Shown here: positions 35,999-45,571 of the stretch, in pieces
Layout: each line of letters starts with the position of its first letter
How positions within the stretch are numbered: the stretch's first letter is position 1
Assembly (NCBI GenBank): GCA_905214795.1
Contig: CAJMNM010000019.1
Span: 1-60,534 of the forward strand
Length of the DNA: 60,534 bases
Reading direction: 5' to 3'
DNA from: an uncultured bacterium
GTDB taxonomy: Bacteria > Bacteroidota > Bacteroidia > Bacteroidales > Bacteroidaceae
Program-made: the position numbers and the translations under genes
Notes under the pieces: model-generated
Told to the model about the DNA's origin: nothing
The model's database searches: none
What the model saw: the letters and a program-made list of their open reading frames with translations, nothing else

Positions 35999-37165
35999 TT
36001 AATAAACATTAACCTTTGAAGCCAACGCCTTACATTTATCCCGCAAAGCATTTTGATCTGCATCAAGTTTATCCCAGCAAACAACAACTCCCATACGCCG
36101 GCCCACATGTGCTATCGGCTTTCCAAATATACGCAGATATGTGTTTGTTGCAGCACAAACTTCTTCCTCTCCGGAATAGTTTGGATGCTCTGATTCTACA
36201 CCTGATAAAATAACAGCACTCACTCCCATGCGCTCTTGAGTTATCTCAGGAATTGGCAATCCTAATACCGCACGACAATGAAGCTCAAATTCTGACAAGT
36301 TTTGCGTTCCGGCCAATGTCACCATTCCTGTATCATGCGGACGCGGACTTAACTCTGAGAATATCACACCATACTTCTGACTCAGGAAAAATTCAACTCC
36401 CCATATGCCTGCTCCTGTAAGAGCACTTGTTATTTTTCCGGCCATATCTTGTGCTTCTTTCAACATTTCGGGCGAAATAGCTGCTGGCTGAAAACTTTCT
36501 CTATAGTCACCACCCTTCTGGACATGACCTATAGGCTGACAAAACAAAGTAGGACCATTTTTTTGAGTAACAGTGAGCAATGTTATTTCACTATCAAACG
36601 GAATAAACTGCTCTACAATAACCTCCTTCACATCACCACGCGCCCCTTGGCAAGCATACGCCCAAGCTTTCTCTAAATCCTCCGCACTATCCACTTTGCT
36701 CTGCCCATGACCAGAAGAACTCATTAAAGGTTTGACAATACAAGGAAAACCTATTTCATTTGCAGCCTCCTTTAATTCATCATAAGTATTTGCATAACGA
36801 TAATCTGCAGTCCTAAGCCCCAACTCTGTATGAGCCAACTCGCGAATTTCTTTCCGGTTCATTGTAAAATTCACGGCACGTGCACTAGGCACAACCTGAA
36901 TTCCCATCTTTTCGCAATCATAAAGTTTTTCAGTACGTATTGCCTCTATTTCGGGCACAATAATATCCGGCTTATGTTTATTTACCACTTTCATTAAAGC
37001 GTCCCCGTCAAGCATACTAAACACTTCGCATTCGTCGGCAACCTGCATAGCAGGAGCATGCGCATAAGCATCACACGCAATAACATACTGTCCTTTGCGC
37101 TTGCAAGCAATCACAAATTCCTTGCCTAATTCTCCGGAACCCAATAATAAAATCTTTTTCGTCAT
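35999..37165 (-). CDS. purT: Formate-dependent GAR transformylase PurT
   Basis: A 388-residue ATP-grasp enzyme making formyl-GAR from glycinamide ribonucleotide, ATP and formate in purine synthesis. N-terminal Rossmann-like segment LLLGSGELGKEFVIACKR, central ATP-grasp with PCIVKPLMSSSGHGQSKV and EVIVEQFIPFDSEITLL, and the metal-binding C-terminal part GVEFFLSQKYGVIFSELSPRPHDTGMVT. The length equals E. coli PurT (392). It removes the need for 10-formyl-THF at this step, which suits an anaerobe that makes formate. Confidence 0.96.
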   Translation of the reverse strand: MTKKILLLGSGELGKEFVIACKRKGQYVIACDAYAHAPAMQVADECEVFSMLDGDALMKVVNKHKPDIIVPEIEAIRTEKLYDCEKMGIQVVPSARAVNFTMNRKEIRELAHTELGLRTADYRYANTYDELKEAANEIGFPCIVKPLMSSSGHGQSKVDSAEDLEKAWAYACQGARGDVKEVIVEQFIPFDSEITLLTVTQKNGPTLFCQPIGHVQKGGDYRESFQPAAISPEMLKEAQDMAGKITSALTGAGIWGVEFFLSQKYGVIFSELSPRPHDTGMVTLAGTQNLSEFELHCRAVLGLPIPEITQERMGVSAVILSGVESEHPNYSGEEEVCAATNTYLRIFGKPIAHVGRRMGVVVCWDKLDADQNALRDKCKALASKVNVY

Positions 37166-37197
37166 ATTTTAACGTTTAAAAAGTATATTGCAAAATA

Positions 37198-37238
37198 GCT
37201 AAAAACTCCCATAGTATTCAAGACCACCATAGGAGTTT
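37198..37238 (-). terminator. Terminator of the DUF4301 gene
   Basis: On the minus strand AAACTCC (37238-37232) pairs with GGAGTTT (37209-37203), with an imperfect upper stem, and TTTTTAGC follows. It begins about 10 bp after the DUF4301 stop codon. Confidence 0.7.
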
Positions 37239-37248
37239 ATTTTTTAGA

Positions 37249-38763
37249 TTACTGATGTTGTTCGCGTAACAAGTCATTTACAGTCTTCACCGGATTGAAT
37301 GTGCTTAATGGCACCTCTACAAATATTGTATTCCAATCACTCATTGCGCCATTCCATAAGCCAGGCAATTCAAGAGCCTTTAATTCTTTTCCGTTCTTAC
37401 TCTTATAAGAAATAAAGCCTGTCGTACGATCTACATAATCAACCAAATTAAATTTATTTCCCTTATAATCCTTAACGGCGCAGACTAAATCTACAGGATT
37501 AAAATGAGTTCCACCCTTAAACATCTCTACGTAATCCGGATTATTTTTATCTATCTGACTACTTTCAAGAATCTGAAGCGAAACAGAACCATCTGAATTA
37601 TAAGCCAAAAATGGACCACCACCAGGTTCGCCTACATTCTTCACGACACCACATACGCGCATCGGACGATTTAACTTTTTACGAAGATAAATTACAAGTT
37701 CCGCATCCTCCATGTCTTTTATCTCTTCATTACGACAATACAGATTCTGCTGAACAAAACGTATGATCTCTTCAATATCTGCATGACAATAATTTCCGCT
37801 ATCCAACAGACGCAGATAACCGAATGCCTTCTGTTGCAGTTCCACCAGAATACCGGCAATCACCTGCTTGTATGTAACAGTATCGCCCTTCAGTCTGTCC
37901 GGTACTACATTATCAATATTCTTAATAAAGACTACATCTGAATTCAAATCATTAAGATTCTCAATTAACGCACCATGTCCTCCCGGACGGAACAACAATT
38001 TACCGTCAACTCTGAATGGTTCGTTATTCATGGTTGCAGCCACAGTATCTGTAGAAGGCTTTTGCTCTGAAAACGTTACATGAAATTTCACATTATAAAT
38101 ATCTTCATAGCTTTTAAGCTTTTCTGCAACCAAAGCCTTAAACAAATCCTTATGCTCTGCACTAACCGTAAAATGAATCTCCGCCTCGCCATCACTGACA
38201 GCATAAAGTGCAGCCTCAACTAGATGTTCTTCTAACGGCGTACGTGCTCCCGACGGATATTTATGAAATTTAAGTAAGCCTTTAGGCAATTGTCCATAAT
38301 TCAGCCCTTTTTCCTCAAGCATATTTGAAACAACAGCCTTATAATTCTTTTTTGCGATTAATCCGTCAACGCCTTCTCCTTCATTTTTAATACAAGACGC
38401 GTTGAGATCATCATAAAAAGCAAATTTGTGAATATTATTAAAAAATTCATGTTCAAAATCAGTTTGAGGCTCATTATAATCAGCAGCTAAAAACTCAAAC
38501 ATATTTTTAAACATCCGGCTTGCGGCACCTGAAGCCGGCACAAACTTACATATCTTTTTCCCCCCCGCTTTATATTCATTCCACAAAACAATATACCTTT
38601 TACATTCATCGTCAGAAGGGGCCAATATTCCGTTTTGCAAAGACGCCGCTGCCTTTAATTTCAAGAAAGGAAATCCTTTACGGAAACTATTCAACTGATT
38701 CTCAATTTGCTCTTCTGTAATACCCTTGCTTACCAGCAAGGCTTTATCATCTGCTGTCAACAT
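37249..38763 (-). CDS. DUF4301 family protein
   Basis: A 504-residue cytoplasmic protein found widely in Bacteroidota. I start it at the ATG at 38763 (MLTADDKALLVSKGIT); the in-frame extension above it lies beyond the -7 box at 38813-38806 and reads like chance hydrophobic sequence. Recognisable segments are FVPASGAASRMFKNMFEFL, FHKYPSGARTPLEEHLVEA, FRPGGHGALIENLNDL and VFIKNIDNVVPD. These resemble the nucleotide-sugar-binding logic of UDP-sugar pyrophosphorylases (GxxSR, GxGxLI, NxDN-like), so a nucleotidyltransferase-like fold is my inference. The biochemical role is not established to my knowledge. Confidence 0.85.
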   Translation of the reverse strand: MLTADDKALLVSKGITEEQIENQLNSFRKGFPFLKLKAAASLQNGILAPSDDECKRYIVLWNEYKAGGKKICKFVPASGAASRMFKNMFEFLAADYNEPQTDFEHEFFNNIHKFAFYDDLNASCIKNEGEGVDGLIAKKNYKAVVSNMLEEKGLNYGQLPKGLLKFHKYPSGARTPLEEHLVEAALYAVSDGEAEIHFTVSAEHKDLFKALVAEKLKSYEDIYNVKFHVTFSEQKPSTDTVAATMNNEPFRVDGKLLFRPGGHGALIENLNDLNSDVVFIKNIDNVVPDRLKGDTVTYKQVIAGILVELQQKAFGYLRLLDSGNYCHADIEEIIRFVQQNLYCRNEEIKDMEDAELVIYLRKKLNRPMRVCGVVKNVGEPGGGPFLAYNSDGSVSLQILESSQIDKNNPDYVEMFKGGTHFNPVDLVCAVKDYKGNKFNLVDYVDRTTGFISYKSKNGKELKALELPGLWNGAMSDWNTIFVEVPLSTFNPVKTVNDLLREQHQ

Positions 38764-38805
38764 AACACTTTTTATATATAAATAACCTATTAGGAAACAA
38801 CGTCC

Positions 38806-38813
38806 CAAATATA
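38806..38813 (-). promoter_or_regulatory. -7 element of the DUF4301 gene
   Basis: TATATTTG on the minus strand, about 43 bp before the ATG at 38763. No convincing -33 TTTG at 20 bp. Confidence 0.45.
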
Positions 38814-38857
38814 GCAAAAAATAAGCAATTCTAATGGCCATTAAAGAAAAAATATGC

Positions 38858-38865
38858 TAACTTTG
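38858..38865 (+). promoter_or_regulatory. -7 element of relA
   Basis: TAACTTTG on the plus strand with no clear -33 box. The start site would fall about 10 nt before the relA ATG, giving a nearly leaderless mRNA. Confidence 0.45.
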
Positions 38866-38882
38866 GGAAAAAATAATGCGCC

Positions 38883-41096
38883 ATGGAACAGACCGAATTC
38901 TTCACAATACAGGAAAAGACACAATTAAAACAGACCTATAAAGAGTTACTAAAGCTTTCCGGCAGCATTTTGCATCCTGATGATTGTCAACGCCTCAAAA
39001 AACATTTAATTCAGGCTACATTAAACAATTTCCTTCACCGGGATGTATTCGGCATGAATCCTATACTGAATGATATGGAAACCGCTATTATTGTAGCATC
39101 TGAAATAGGCTTAACCCGTGGTTCCATTCTTGGTGTCATGCTTCATACTTGTGTCAGAAGCGGATACTGCACTGTAGAAAATATCGAATCAGAATTTGGC
39201 GAGGATGTAGCTGGTATCATACGAGGACTCAACCGTATCGACGAGCTTTATGAAAAGAATCCGAGTATTGAAAGTGAAAACTTCAGAAGTCTTTTACTTT
39301 CTTTTGCAGAAGATATGCGTGTCATTCTGATTATGATTGCCAACCGTGTCAATATTATGCGCAAGATAAAAGACACAAGCAACAAAGAAGCACAACTGAA
39401 AGTTTCTGAAGAAGCAGCATATCTCTATGCCCCATTAGCACATAAGTTAGGCCTCTACAAACTTAAAAGCGAACTGGAAGATCTCTCCCTTAAATATATG
39501 GAACACGACGCCTATTATTTAATAAAGGAGAAACTTAACGCAACCAAACAATCCAGAGACGAATATATTGCACGCTTTATAAAACCGATTGAAGACAAGC
39601 TAAACGCAGCAGGGCTGAAGTTCCATATGAAAGGACGTACAAAAAGTATACACTCCATATGGCAAAAAATGAAAAAACAGAAGTGTGGCGTTGAAGGTAT
39701 TTATGACCTTTTTGCCATACGTATTATTCTAGACTCTCCACTTGAAAAAGAAAAAATGGAATGTTGGCAAGTCTACTCCATTATTACAGACATGTACCAA
39801 CCAAACCCCAAACGTCTGCGCGACTGGCTATCTATTCCCAAAAGTAATGGATATGAAAGTCTGCACATCACTGTTCTTGGTCCCGAAAACAAATGGGTTG
39901 AAGTACAAATACGTACTGAACGCATGGACGAAATCGCTGAACGTGGCCTTGCGGCACACTGGCGCTACAAAGGCATTAAGAATGGAGAAACAGGCGTTGA
40001 CGACTGGCTAAACAGCATCAGAAATGCGTTGGAAAACAACGATGACATGCAATTAATGGACCAGTTTAAAATGGATCTTTATGAAGATGAAGTATTTGCT
40101 TTCACCCCTAAAGGAGACCTTTTTAAATTTCCCAAAGGAGCCAGCGTTTTAGACTTTGCATATGCAATACACACAAACGTTGGAAACAAATGTATCGGAG
40201 CCAGAATCAATGAAAAAAATGTTCCGTTACGCCAACAACTACATAGTGGAGACCAGGTTGAGATTTTAACATCAAACAACCAGACTCCCAAACAAGACTG
40301 GTTGAACTTTGTCGTTACTAGTAAAGCTAAAACCAAAATCCGCCAGACTCTGAAAGAAATGCAAGCTAAACAGAGCAATTTTGCAAAAGAATTGCTGGAA
40401 CGTAAATTCAGGAATCGTAAAATTGAATACGATGAGCCTACGATGATGCATGTAATCAAGAGAATGGGATTTAAAATAGTCACTGATTTCTATAAGAGTA
40501 TTGCTGATGAAACACTGGATGTAAACGAGATCATTGAAAATTATCTTAAAGAACAAAAATATGAAACCGGCCAAGCTGAACATACACCTGCACCTAGTGC
40601 AGAAAACTACAACCAACTATCTGAGGCCGAAATCAAAACCCGATCTAACGATGATGTATTAGTTATTGACCAAAACCTAAAAGGACTGGATTTCACCCTG
40701 TCTAAATGTTGCCAACCTATTTATGGAGATGATGTCTTTGGGTTTGTCACCATTAATGGTGGTATAAAAATACATCGATGTGACTGCCCGAACGCCAATG
40801 AACTACGCAAAAGATTTGGTTACCGGATAGTAAAAGCAAGATGGGCCGGAAAACGTGGCAGTCAATATCCTATTACACTAAAAGTTATTGGAAATGACGA
40901 CCTAGGTATTGTAAACAATATCACATCAATTATAAGCAAAGAAGAAAAAATCTCTTTACGCAGTATTAGCATTGACTCAAACGACGGATTATTTTCGGGA
41001 ACGCTGACTGTCATGCTAGATGACACTGCTAAACTTGAAGCTTTGATAAAAAAACTAAAAACTATTAAAGGAGTAAAACAGGTGACCAGAAATTGA
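38883..41096 (+). CDS. relA: RelA/SpoT-family (p)ppGpp synthetase with degenerate hydrolase domain
   Basis: A 737-residue long RSH protein. The N-terminal HD domain has lost its metal and catalytic residues: the HDxxED motif is HTCVRS at 88-93, and the later D-x-x-x-N motif is NRVNI at 154-158, so hydrolysis should be absent. The synthetase domain is intact (GRTKSIHSIWQKM, SNGYESLHI, EVQIRTERMDEIAERG). TGS follows at about 400-465 (FAFTPKGDLFKFP), then a zinc-finger-like segment with SKCCQP and HRCDCPN, and a C-terminal ACT domain. It therefore makes (p)ppGpp in response to starved ribosomes; a separate bifunctional SpoT is expected elsewhere in the genome. A terminator overlaps its stop codon. 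Confidence 0.93.
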   Translation: MEQTEFFTIQEKTQLKQTYKELLKLSGSILHPDDCQRLKKHLIQATLNNFLHRDVFGMNPILNDMETAIIVASEIGLTRGSILGVMLHTCVRSGYCTVENIESEFGEDVAGIIRGLNRIDELYEKNPSIESENFRSLLLSFAEDMRVILIMIANRVNIMRKIKDTSNKEAQLKVSEEAAYLYAPLAHKLGLYKLKSELEDLSLKYMEHDAYYLIKEKLNATKQSRDEYIARFIKPIEDKLNAAGLKFHMKGRTKSIHSIWQKMKKQKCGVEGIYDLFAIRIILDSPLEKEKMECWQVYSIITDMYQPNPKRLRDWLSIPKSNGYESLHITVLGPENKWVEVQIRTERMDEIAERGLAAHWRYKGIKNGETGVDDWLNSIRNALENNDDMQLMDQFKMDLYEDEVFAFTPKGDLFKFPKGASVLDFAYAIHTNVGNKCIGARINEKNVPLRQQLHSGDQVEILTSNNQTPKQDWLNFVVTSKAKTKIRQTLKEMQAKQSNFAKELLERKFRNRKIEYDEPTMMHVIKRMGFKIVTDFYKSIADETLDVNEIIENYLKEQKYETGQAEHTPAPSAENYNQLSEAEIKTRSNDDVLVIDQNLKGLDFTLSKCCQPIYGDDVFGFVTINGGIKIHRCDCPNANELRKRFGYRIVKARWAGKRGSQYPITLKVIGNDDLGIVNNITSIISKEEKISLRSISIDSNDGLFSGTLTVMLDDTAKLEALIKKLKTIKGVKQVTRN

Positions 41097-41110
41097 GTCA
41101 CCTGTTTTTA
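41075..41110 (+). terminator. Terminator overlapping the relA stop codon
   Basis: The stem AAACAGGTGAC (41076-41086) pairs with GTCACCTGTTT (41097-41107), with a 10-nt loop that contains the TGA, followed by T residues. It lies between two convergent genes and can also serve the ABC-F gene, since the minus strand reads TTTTACTCC after the stem. Confidence 0.85.
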
Positions 41111-41150
41111 CGTCTTATCCAGGTTGGTATCCCATACAAACATTAAATTC

Positions 41151-43049
41151 CTATTTTTCTCCAATCTCACTTAATTCCAACCAACGCATTGTTTTCTCAT
41201 CTATATCGTTATCCACAACCGGCAAACGCTTAGATTTTTCTGTCAATTCTTCAACAGAAAGCATTCCACTACATAAAGCCTCTTCTATACTTTTCTTTTC
41301 TTCTTCAAGCTGAGCTATTTCCGCCTCTAAAGTTTCAAGTTCTATTCGCTCCTTATAAGTCAATTTACGCTGATGCGCATTGCGTTGAGAATGATTCTTT
41401 TGAGAGCCTGCTTGACTTATTCTTACCTTTTCAGCCTGTTCACGCTCATATTGCTGTTTTTCTTCTTTCCATTCACGATACTGAGTATAATTCCCGGGAA
41501 AATCTCGCACATCACCCTGCCCTTGAAACACTAATAAATGATCAACCACCTTATCCATAAAATAACGGTCATGGCTTACCACTATGACACACCCTTTAAA
41601 GTTGGACAAATAATCTTCCAATATCTGCAATGTCATAATGTCCAAATCGTTCGTTGGCTCATCCAGCACAAGAAAATTAGGATTTCGCATCAACACCGTA
41701 CACAAATAAAGTCTACGTCGTTCTCCGCCACTCAATTTATATACATAATTCTGCTGTTCCTTGGGAGAAAACATAAAATGTTGTAGAAACTGCATAGCTG
41801 ACAAATGACGACCACCACCAAGATCCACATATTCTGCGACATTACGTACTACATCAATGACTTTCATTTGATCGTCAAATGTCATTCCATCTTGTGAAAA
41901 ATATCCAAAACGTACCGTCTCTCCAACTACAACCTTTCCACTATCAGGTTTCTCCAACCCTAATAAAATTTTTATGAAAGTAGACTTTCCTGTACCATTA
42001 TTTCCCACAATACCCATTTTCTCATAACGTGAGAAAGTATAGAAAAAATTATCTAAAATCACTTTATCAGGACCAAAACTCTTGCAAATATAATCAGCCT
42101 CAAAAATCTTATTACCTATATAAGATGATTTCACCTCCAAACTGACTTGCTGATCTTTAATCTTTCGCTTTGCGACCTTCTCTAACTCATAAAACGCTTC
42201 TTCCCTATAACGTGCTTTATGGCCACGCGCACAAGGCATCCGTCTCATCCAGTCCAATTCCGTTCGATAAAGATTATTTGCGCGAGCAATCTCAGCATTC
42301 ATTGCATTAATACGTTCTCCACGTTTTTCCAGATAATAACTATAATTACCCTTATATGAATAAATAACAGCATCATCCAATTCTAATATCTCACTACATA
42401 CACGATCTAAAAAATAACGGTCATGAGTCACCATCAATAAAGTCATACATGAACGGCTAAGGAACCCTTCCAACCATTCAATCATCTCCAAATCGAGATG
42501 ATTGGTCGGTTCATCCAACATAAGCATATCAGGCTCAGTTATTAAAACATTCGCCAAAGCTACACGTTTTAATTGACCGCCGGACAATGTAGAAACTTTC
42601 TGGTTAAAATCATTGATTTTTAATTTAGAAAGGATTTGTTTTGCTTTATCTTCATAATTCCATGCATTTTCATGATCCATCCGCTCTATCAAGCTGTCCA
42701 GTTTCTCAGAATTGCCATTCTGCAAGCATTCTTCATATTCCCTAATCAGGTTAGTTGTGGAATTTCCATGCCAAAAGCAAGCCTCTATGACTGTCAAATC
42801 CGAAGGATAAAACGGAGTCTGTTCCAAATAACCGATTCTCAAACCCTTCCGAAACACAATATTTCCTTCATCATACCCTTCTTTACCACTCAAAATATTC
42901 AAAAGTGTAGACTTACCCGTACCATTTTTAGCAATAAGCCCCACTCTTTGTCCTTCAGCTATTCCCATAGCCAGATGCTCAAACAATACGCGATCACCGA
43001 TACGCTTCACCAATCCCTCAACTTGTAAATAAGGATTCACTGCTGCCAT
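41151..43049 (-). CDS. ABC-F family ATPase (Uup/EttA-like)
   Basis: A 632-residue cytoplasmic protein with two fused ABC ATPase domains and no membrane segments. First domain: AKNGTGKSTLL near 40, LSGGQLKRVALA, and MLMLDEPTNHLDLEM. Second domain: GNNGTGKSTFIK near 355, LSGGERRRLYLC, and FLVLDEPTNDLDIMT. The linker (about 240-310) is the ABC-F P-site tRNA-interaction motif region, rich in Arg and Tyr. The C-terminal 100 residues form a coiled coil (KLTYKERIELETLEAEIAQ) as in Uup. ABC-F proteins act on the ribosome E site or in DNA transposon precise excision (Uup). Nothing points to antibiotic resistance in particular. Confidence 0.92.
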   Translation of the reverse strand: MAAVNPYLQVEGLVKRIGDRVLFEHLAMGIAEGQRVGLIAKNGTGKSTLLNILSGKEGYDEGNIVFRKGLRIGYLEQTPFYPSDLTVIEACFWHGNSTTNLIREYEECLQNGNSEKLDSLIERMDHENAWNYEDKAKQILSKLKINDFNQKVSTLSGGQLKRVALANVLITEPDMLMLDEPTNHLDLEMIEWLEGFLSRSCMTLLMVTHDRYFLDRVCSEILELDDAVIYSYKGNYSYYLEKRGERINAMNAEIARANNLYRTELDWMRRMPCARGHKARYREEAFYELEKVAKRKIKDQQVSLEVKSSYIGNKIFEADYICKSFGPDKVILDNFFYTFSRYEKMGIVGNNGTGKSTFIKILLGLEKPDSGKVVVGETVRFGYFSQDGMTFDDQMKVIDVVRNVAEYVDLGGGRHLSAMQFLQHFMFSPKEQQNYVYKLSGGERRRLYLCTVLMRNPNFLVLDEPTNDLDIMTLQILEDYLSNFKGCVIVVSHDRYFMDKVVDHLLVFQGQGDVRDFPGNYTQYREWKEEKQQYEREQAEKVRISQAGSQKNHSQRNAHQRKLTYKERIELETLEAEIAQLEEEKKSIEEALCSGMLSVEELTEKSKRLPVVDNDIDEKTMRWLELSEIGEK

Positions 43050-43174
43050 ATTATCAATATTTGTCTCTACATTAATAGTTATTGCGAAGTTAATGATAAT
43101 TTACGAAACTTGAAAAAGTTTGGTATGAGATGAAAAAAAAATGGAAAAGTAGCACACTATTTCAAGAAAAATAT

Positions 43175-43182
43175 TACTTTTG
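43175..43182 (+). promoter_or_regulatory. -7 element of rho
   Basis: TACTTTTG matches TAnnTTTG; no TTTG lies 20 bp upstream. It implies an unusually long leader of about 140 nt before the rho ATG, containing a small hairpin ACAAGC/GCTTGT at 43281-43296. Confidence 0.5.
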
Positions 43183-43328
43183 CACAATCTTAATGAAAGA
43201 GTTGTCTGTCAAGACCAAATAAAACACTTTCAATTTAATCACCAATAAACTTCATTTTTAATTATATTCCTCTAAGATTGACAAGCATAAGCTTGTTATA
43301 ACGTTGTAAATACACAATAACTTACTAT

Positions 43329-45296
43329 ATGCACAAAAAAAGTGAATTAGAAGCCATGTCCCAAGACGAGCTAATGGACATCGCAAAAGAACTGGGTATT
43401 CAAACATCGAAAGATGAAAATACCATGGATCTCATCTATAAAATTATTGATGAAGAATCCATTCAATCATCCTCAAAAAACACAGAAACAAAAGCTCCCA
43501 AAAAACGCGCAAGAATAGCGAAAAAGGAACCAGACAAAGTTTATTCGGCCAATCAGACGAATGGAGAGAATTTTGACTTAAAAAAGAAAAGCAGTAAAAA
43601 AACGCAAGAAAAGGCAGAAACTCCAACTGCAGTAATCTCAATCGAACAGACTGAAACAAATACTAATGCAACTGCAGAATCTGAAATACCGGCTGTAGCT
43701 CCTACCCCTAAAAAAAGAGGCCGTAAACCAAAAGCAGAAAAAGAAGAAGAACAAACAGCTACTGATAATACCGTAAAAACAGAACCTGACATCAAAGTAG
43801 AGATTCCAGCAGAAGAGACATCTATTCCTGTTCCAGATTCTACTGATTTTATTCCTGAAGCTGTTTTTCAAGAAAACAACACACCAGCAGAAAACACTTT
43901 AACTGAAGAACAAGCCTCTGCACTCACACAGCAACACAACCAGAATATAGAGGAAAATTCACAATCAGACGAGGAATTTTTCTCATCATCTGAACCTGAT
44001 TTTATAATAGTACAAGACGTACCTATTCTTCCTGAAAACAATCTAGGGAATGATATTATAGACTATCAACCCAACTATAATCCTGCTCCTGTAGTTCTTG
44101 AAGAATTAGACAATTCTACAACTTTTGACAAACCGACTGATGGTATAGCAAAGAAAGAAACAGAACAACCTTATGATTTTGGAGATATATTAACAGGACA
44201 AGGCGTTTTGGAAATCATGCCAGATGGTTACGGATTTCTTCGTTCCAGTGATTATAACTATCTGGCATCGCCTGATGACATTTATGTCAGCACCTCACAA
44301 ATCAAACTTTTTGGATTAAAAACAGGTGACGTTGTTGAAGGTCCTGTAAGACCGCCAAAACCAGGTGAAAAATATTTCCCACTAATCAGAGTAACCAGCA
44401 TCAACGGACGTGACCCAAATGAAATACGTGACAGAGTTCCGTTCGAACACCTCACTCCACTATTTCCTGATGAAAAATTTAAATTATGCAAAGGTTATAA
44501 TGACAATTTATCAGCTCGAGTCGTTGATTTGTTTGCCCCTATTGGAAAAGGACAACGTGCCCTTTTAGTAGCTCAGCCTAAAACGGGAAAAACAATTCTC
44601 ATGAAAGATATTGCGAATGCCATAGCTGCAAATCACCCTGAGGCATATCTCATTATGTTACTAATAGACGAACGCCCTGAAGAAGTTACAGATATGGCCC
44701 GTACTGTTAATGCCGAAGTTATCGCTTCAACATTCGATGAACCCGCTGAACGACATGTAAAAATTGCAGGTATAGTTCTTGAAAAGGCTAAACGCATGGT
44801 TGAATGTGGTCATGACGTTGTCATTTTTCTCGATTCTATCACACGTTTGGCACGTGCCTATAACACGGTATCTCCTGCCAGCGGAAAAGTTCTTTCCGGT
44901 GGTGTTGACGCAAATGCTCTCCATAAACCTAAACGTTTCTTTGGTGCCGCACGAAACATTGAAGGTGGAGGTTCACTAACTATCATTGCAACAGCTCTTA
45001 TCGACACTGGTAGCAAAATGGACGAAGTAATCTTCGAAGAATTTAAAGGAACAGGCAACATGGAGCTTCAGCTCGACCGCACTCTTAGCAATAAACGCAT
45101 ATTCCCTGCAGTTAATATTGTGGCCTCTAGTACACGCCGTGATGATTTACTTCATGACAAACAAACACTCGACCGCATGTGGGTATTACGTAAATTCCTT
45201 GCGGACATGAATCCTATGGAAGCTATGACCTTTGTAAAAGACAAACTTGAAAATACAAAAGACAACGAAGAATTTCTTCTTAGTATGAATTCTTAA
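43329..45296 (+). CDS. rho: Transcription termination factor Rho with long disordered insert
   Basis: A 655-residue hexameric RNA helicase; E. coli Rho has 419. Residues 1-47 are the Rho N-terminal helical domain (ELEAMSQDELMDIAKELGI). Residues about 48-280 are a low-complexity, Glu/Thr/Asn/Lys-rich disordered insert with an AT-hook-like KKRGRKPKAE at 128-137. The RNA-binding OB fold follows (MPDGYGFLRSSDYNYL, about 297-312), then the motor: Walker A QPKTGKT at 416-422, LIDERPEEVTDM at 446-457, Walker B VIFLDSITR at 498-506, the Q-loop ASGKVLSGGVD, and the R-loop FKGTGNMEL. A disordered insert is a known Bacteroides Rho trait; in B. thetaiotaomicron it drives condensate formation. Confidence 0.97.
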   Translation: MHKKSELEAMSQDELMDIAKELGIQTSKDENTMDLIYKIIDEESIQSSSKNTETKAPKKRARIAKKEPDKVYSANQTNGENFDLKKKSSKKTQEKAETPTAVISIEQTETNTNATAESEIPAVAPTPKKRGRKPKAEKEEEQTATDNTVKTEPDIKVEIPAEETSIPVPDSTDFIPEAVFQENNTPAENTLTEEQASALTQQHNQNIEENSQSDEEFFSSSEPDFIIVQDVPILPENNLGNDIIDYQPNYNPAPVVLEELDNSTTFDKPTDGIAKKETEQPYDFGDILTGQGVLEIMPDGYGFLRSSDYNYLASPDDIYVSTSQIKLFGLKTGDVVEGPVRPPKPGEKYFPLIRVTSINGRDPNEIRDRVPFEHLTPLFPDEKFKLCKGYNDNLSARVVDLFAPIGKGQRALLVAQPKTGKTILMKDIANAIAANHPEAYLIMLLIDERPEEVTDMARTVNAEVIASTFDEPAERHVKIAGIVLEKAKRMVECGHDVVIFLDSITRLARAYNTVSPASGKVLSGGVDANALHKPKRFFGAARNIEGGGSLTIIATALIDTGSKMDEVIFEEFKGTGNMELQLDRTLSNKRIFPAVNIVASSTRRDDLLHDKQTLDRMWVLRKFLADMNPMEAMTFVKDKLENTKDNEEFLLSMNS

Positions 45297-45332
45297 AATC
45301 TTCAATAAAAACCACTATTTTTTAGGTTTGAC

Positions 45333-45384
45333 AAAAAAAGATGTATCAGTGAATGGGTATATTTTCATTGATACATCTTTTTTA
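45333..45384 (+). terminator. Terminator of rho
   Basis: GATGTATCA (45340-45348) pairs with TGATACATC (45369-45377), extended by TGAA/TTCA across one G-T pair and flanked by an A run on the left and six T on the right. It lies about 40 bp after the stop codon. Confidence 0.88.
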
Positions 45385-45571
45385 ATAACATGATATTAAT
45401 ACTTATTACTCTAATATTTAAGAAAAGTATCCTGTAGATAACAAAAAGGATATATAAGAAAATCCAACTACCTTATATATTAGGACAATAATATTAAGTC
45501 TGATTTGCTACTTCTTATAAAGAACGTATAAAAGCAACCACTACTATATACTTGACAAATTAAAATCCTTA

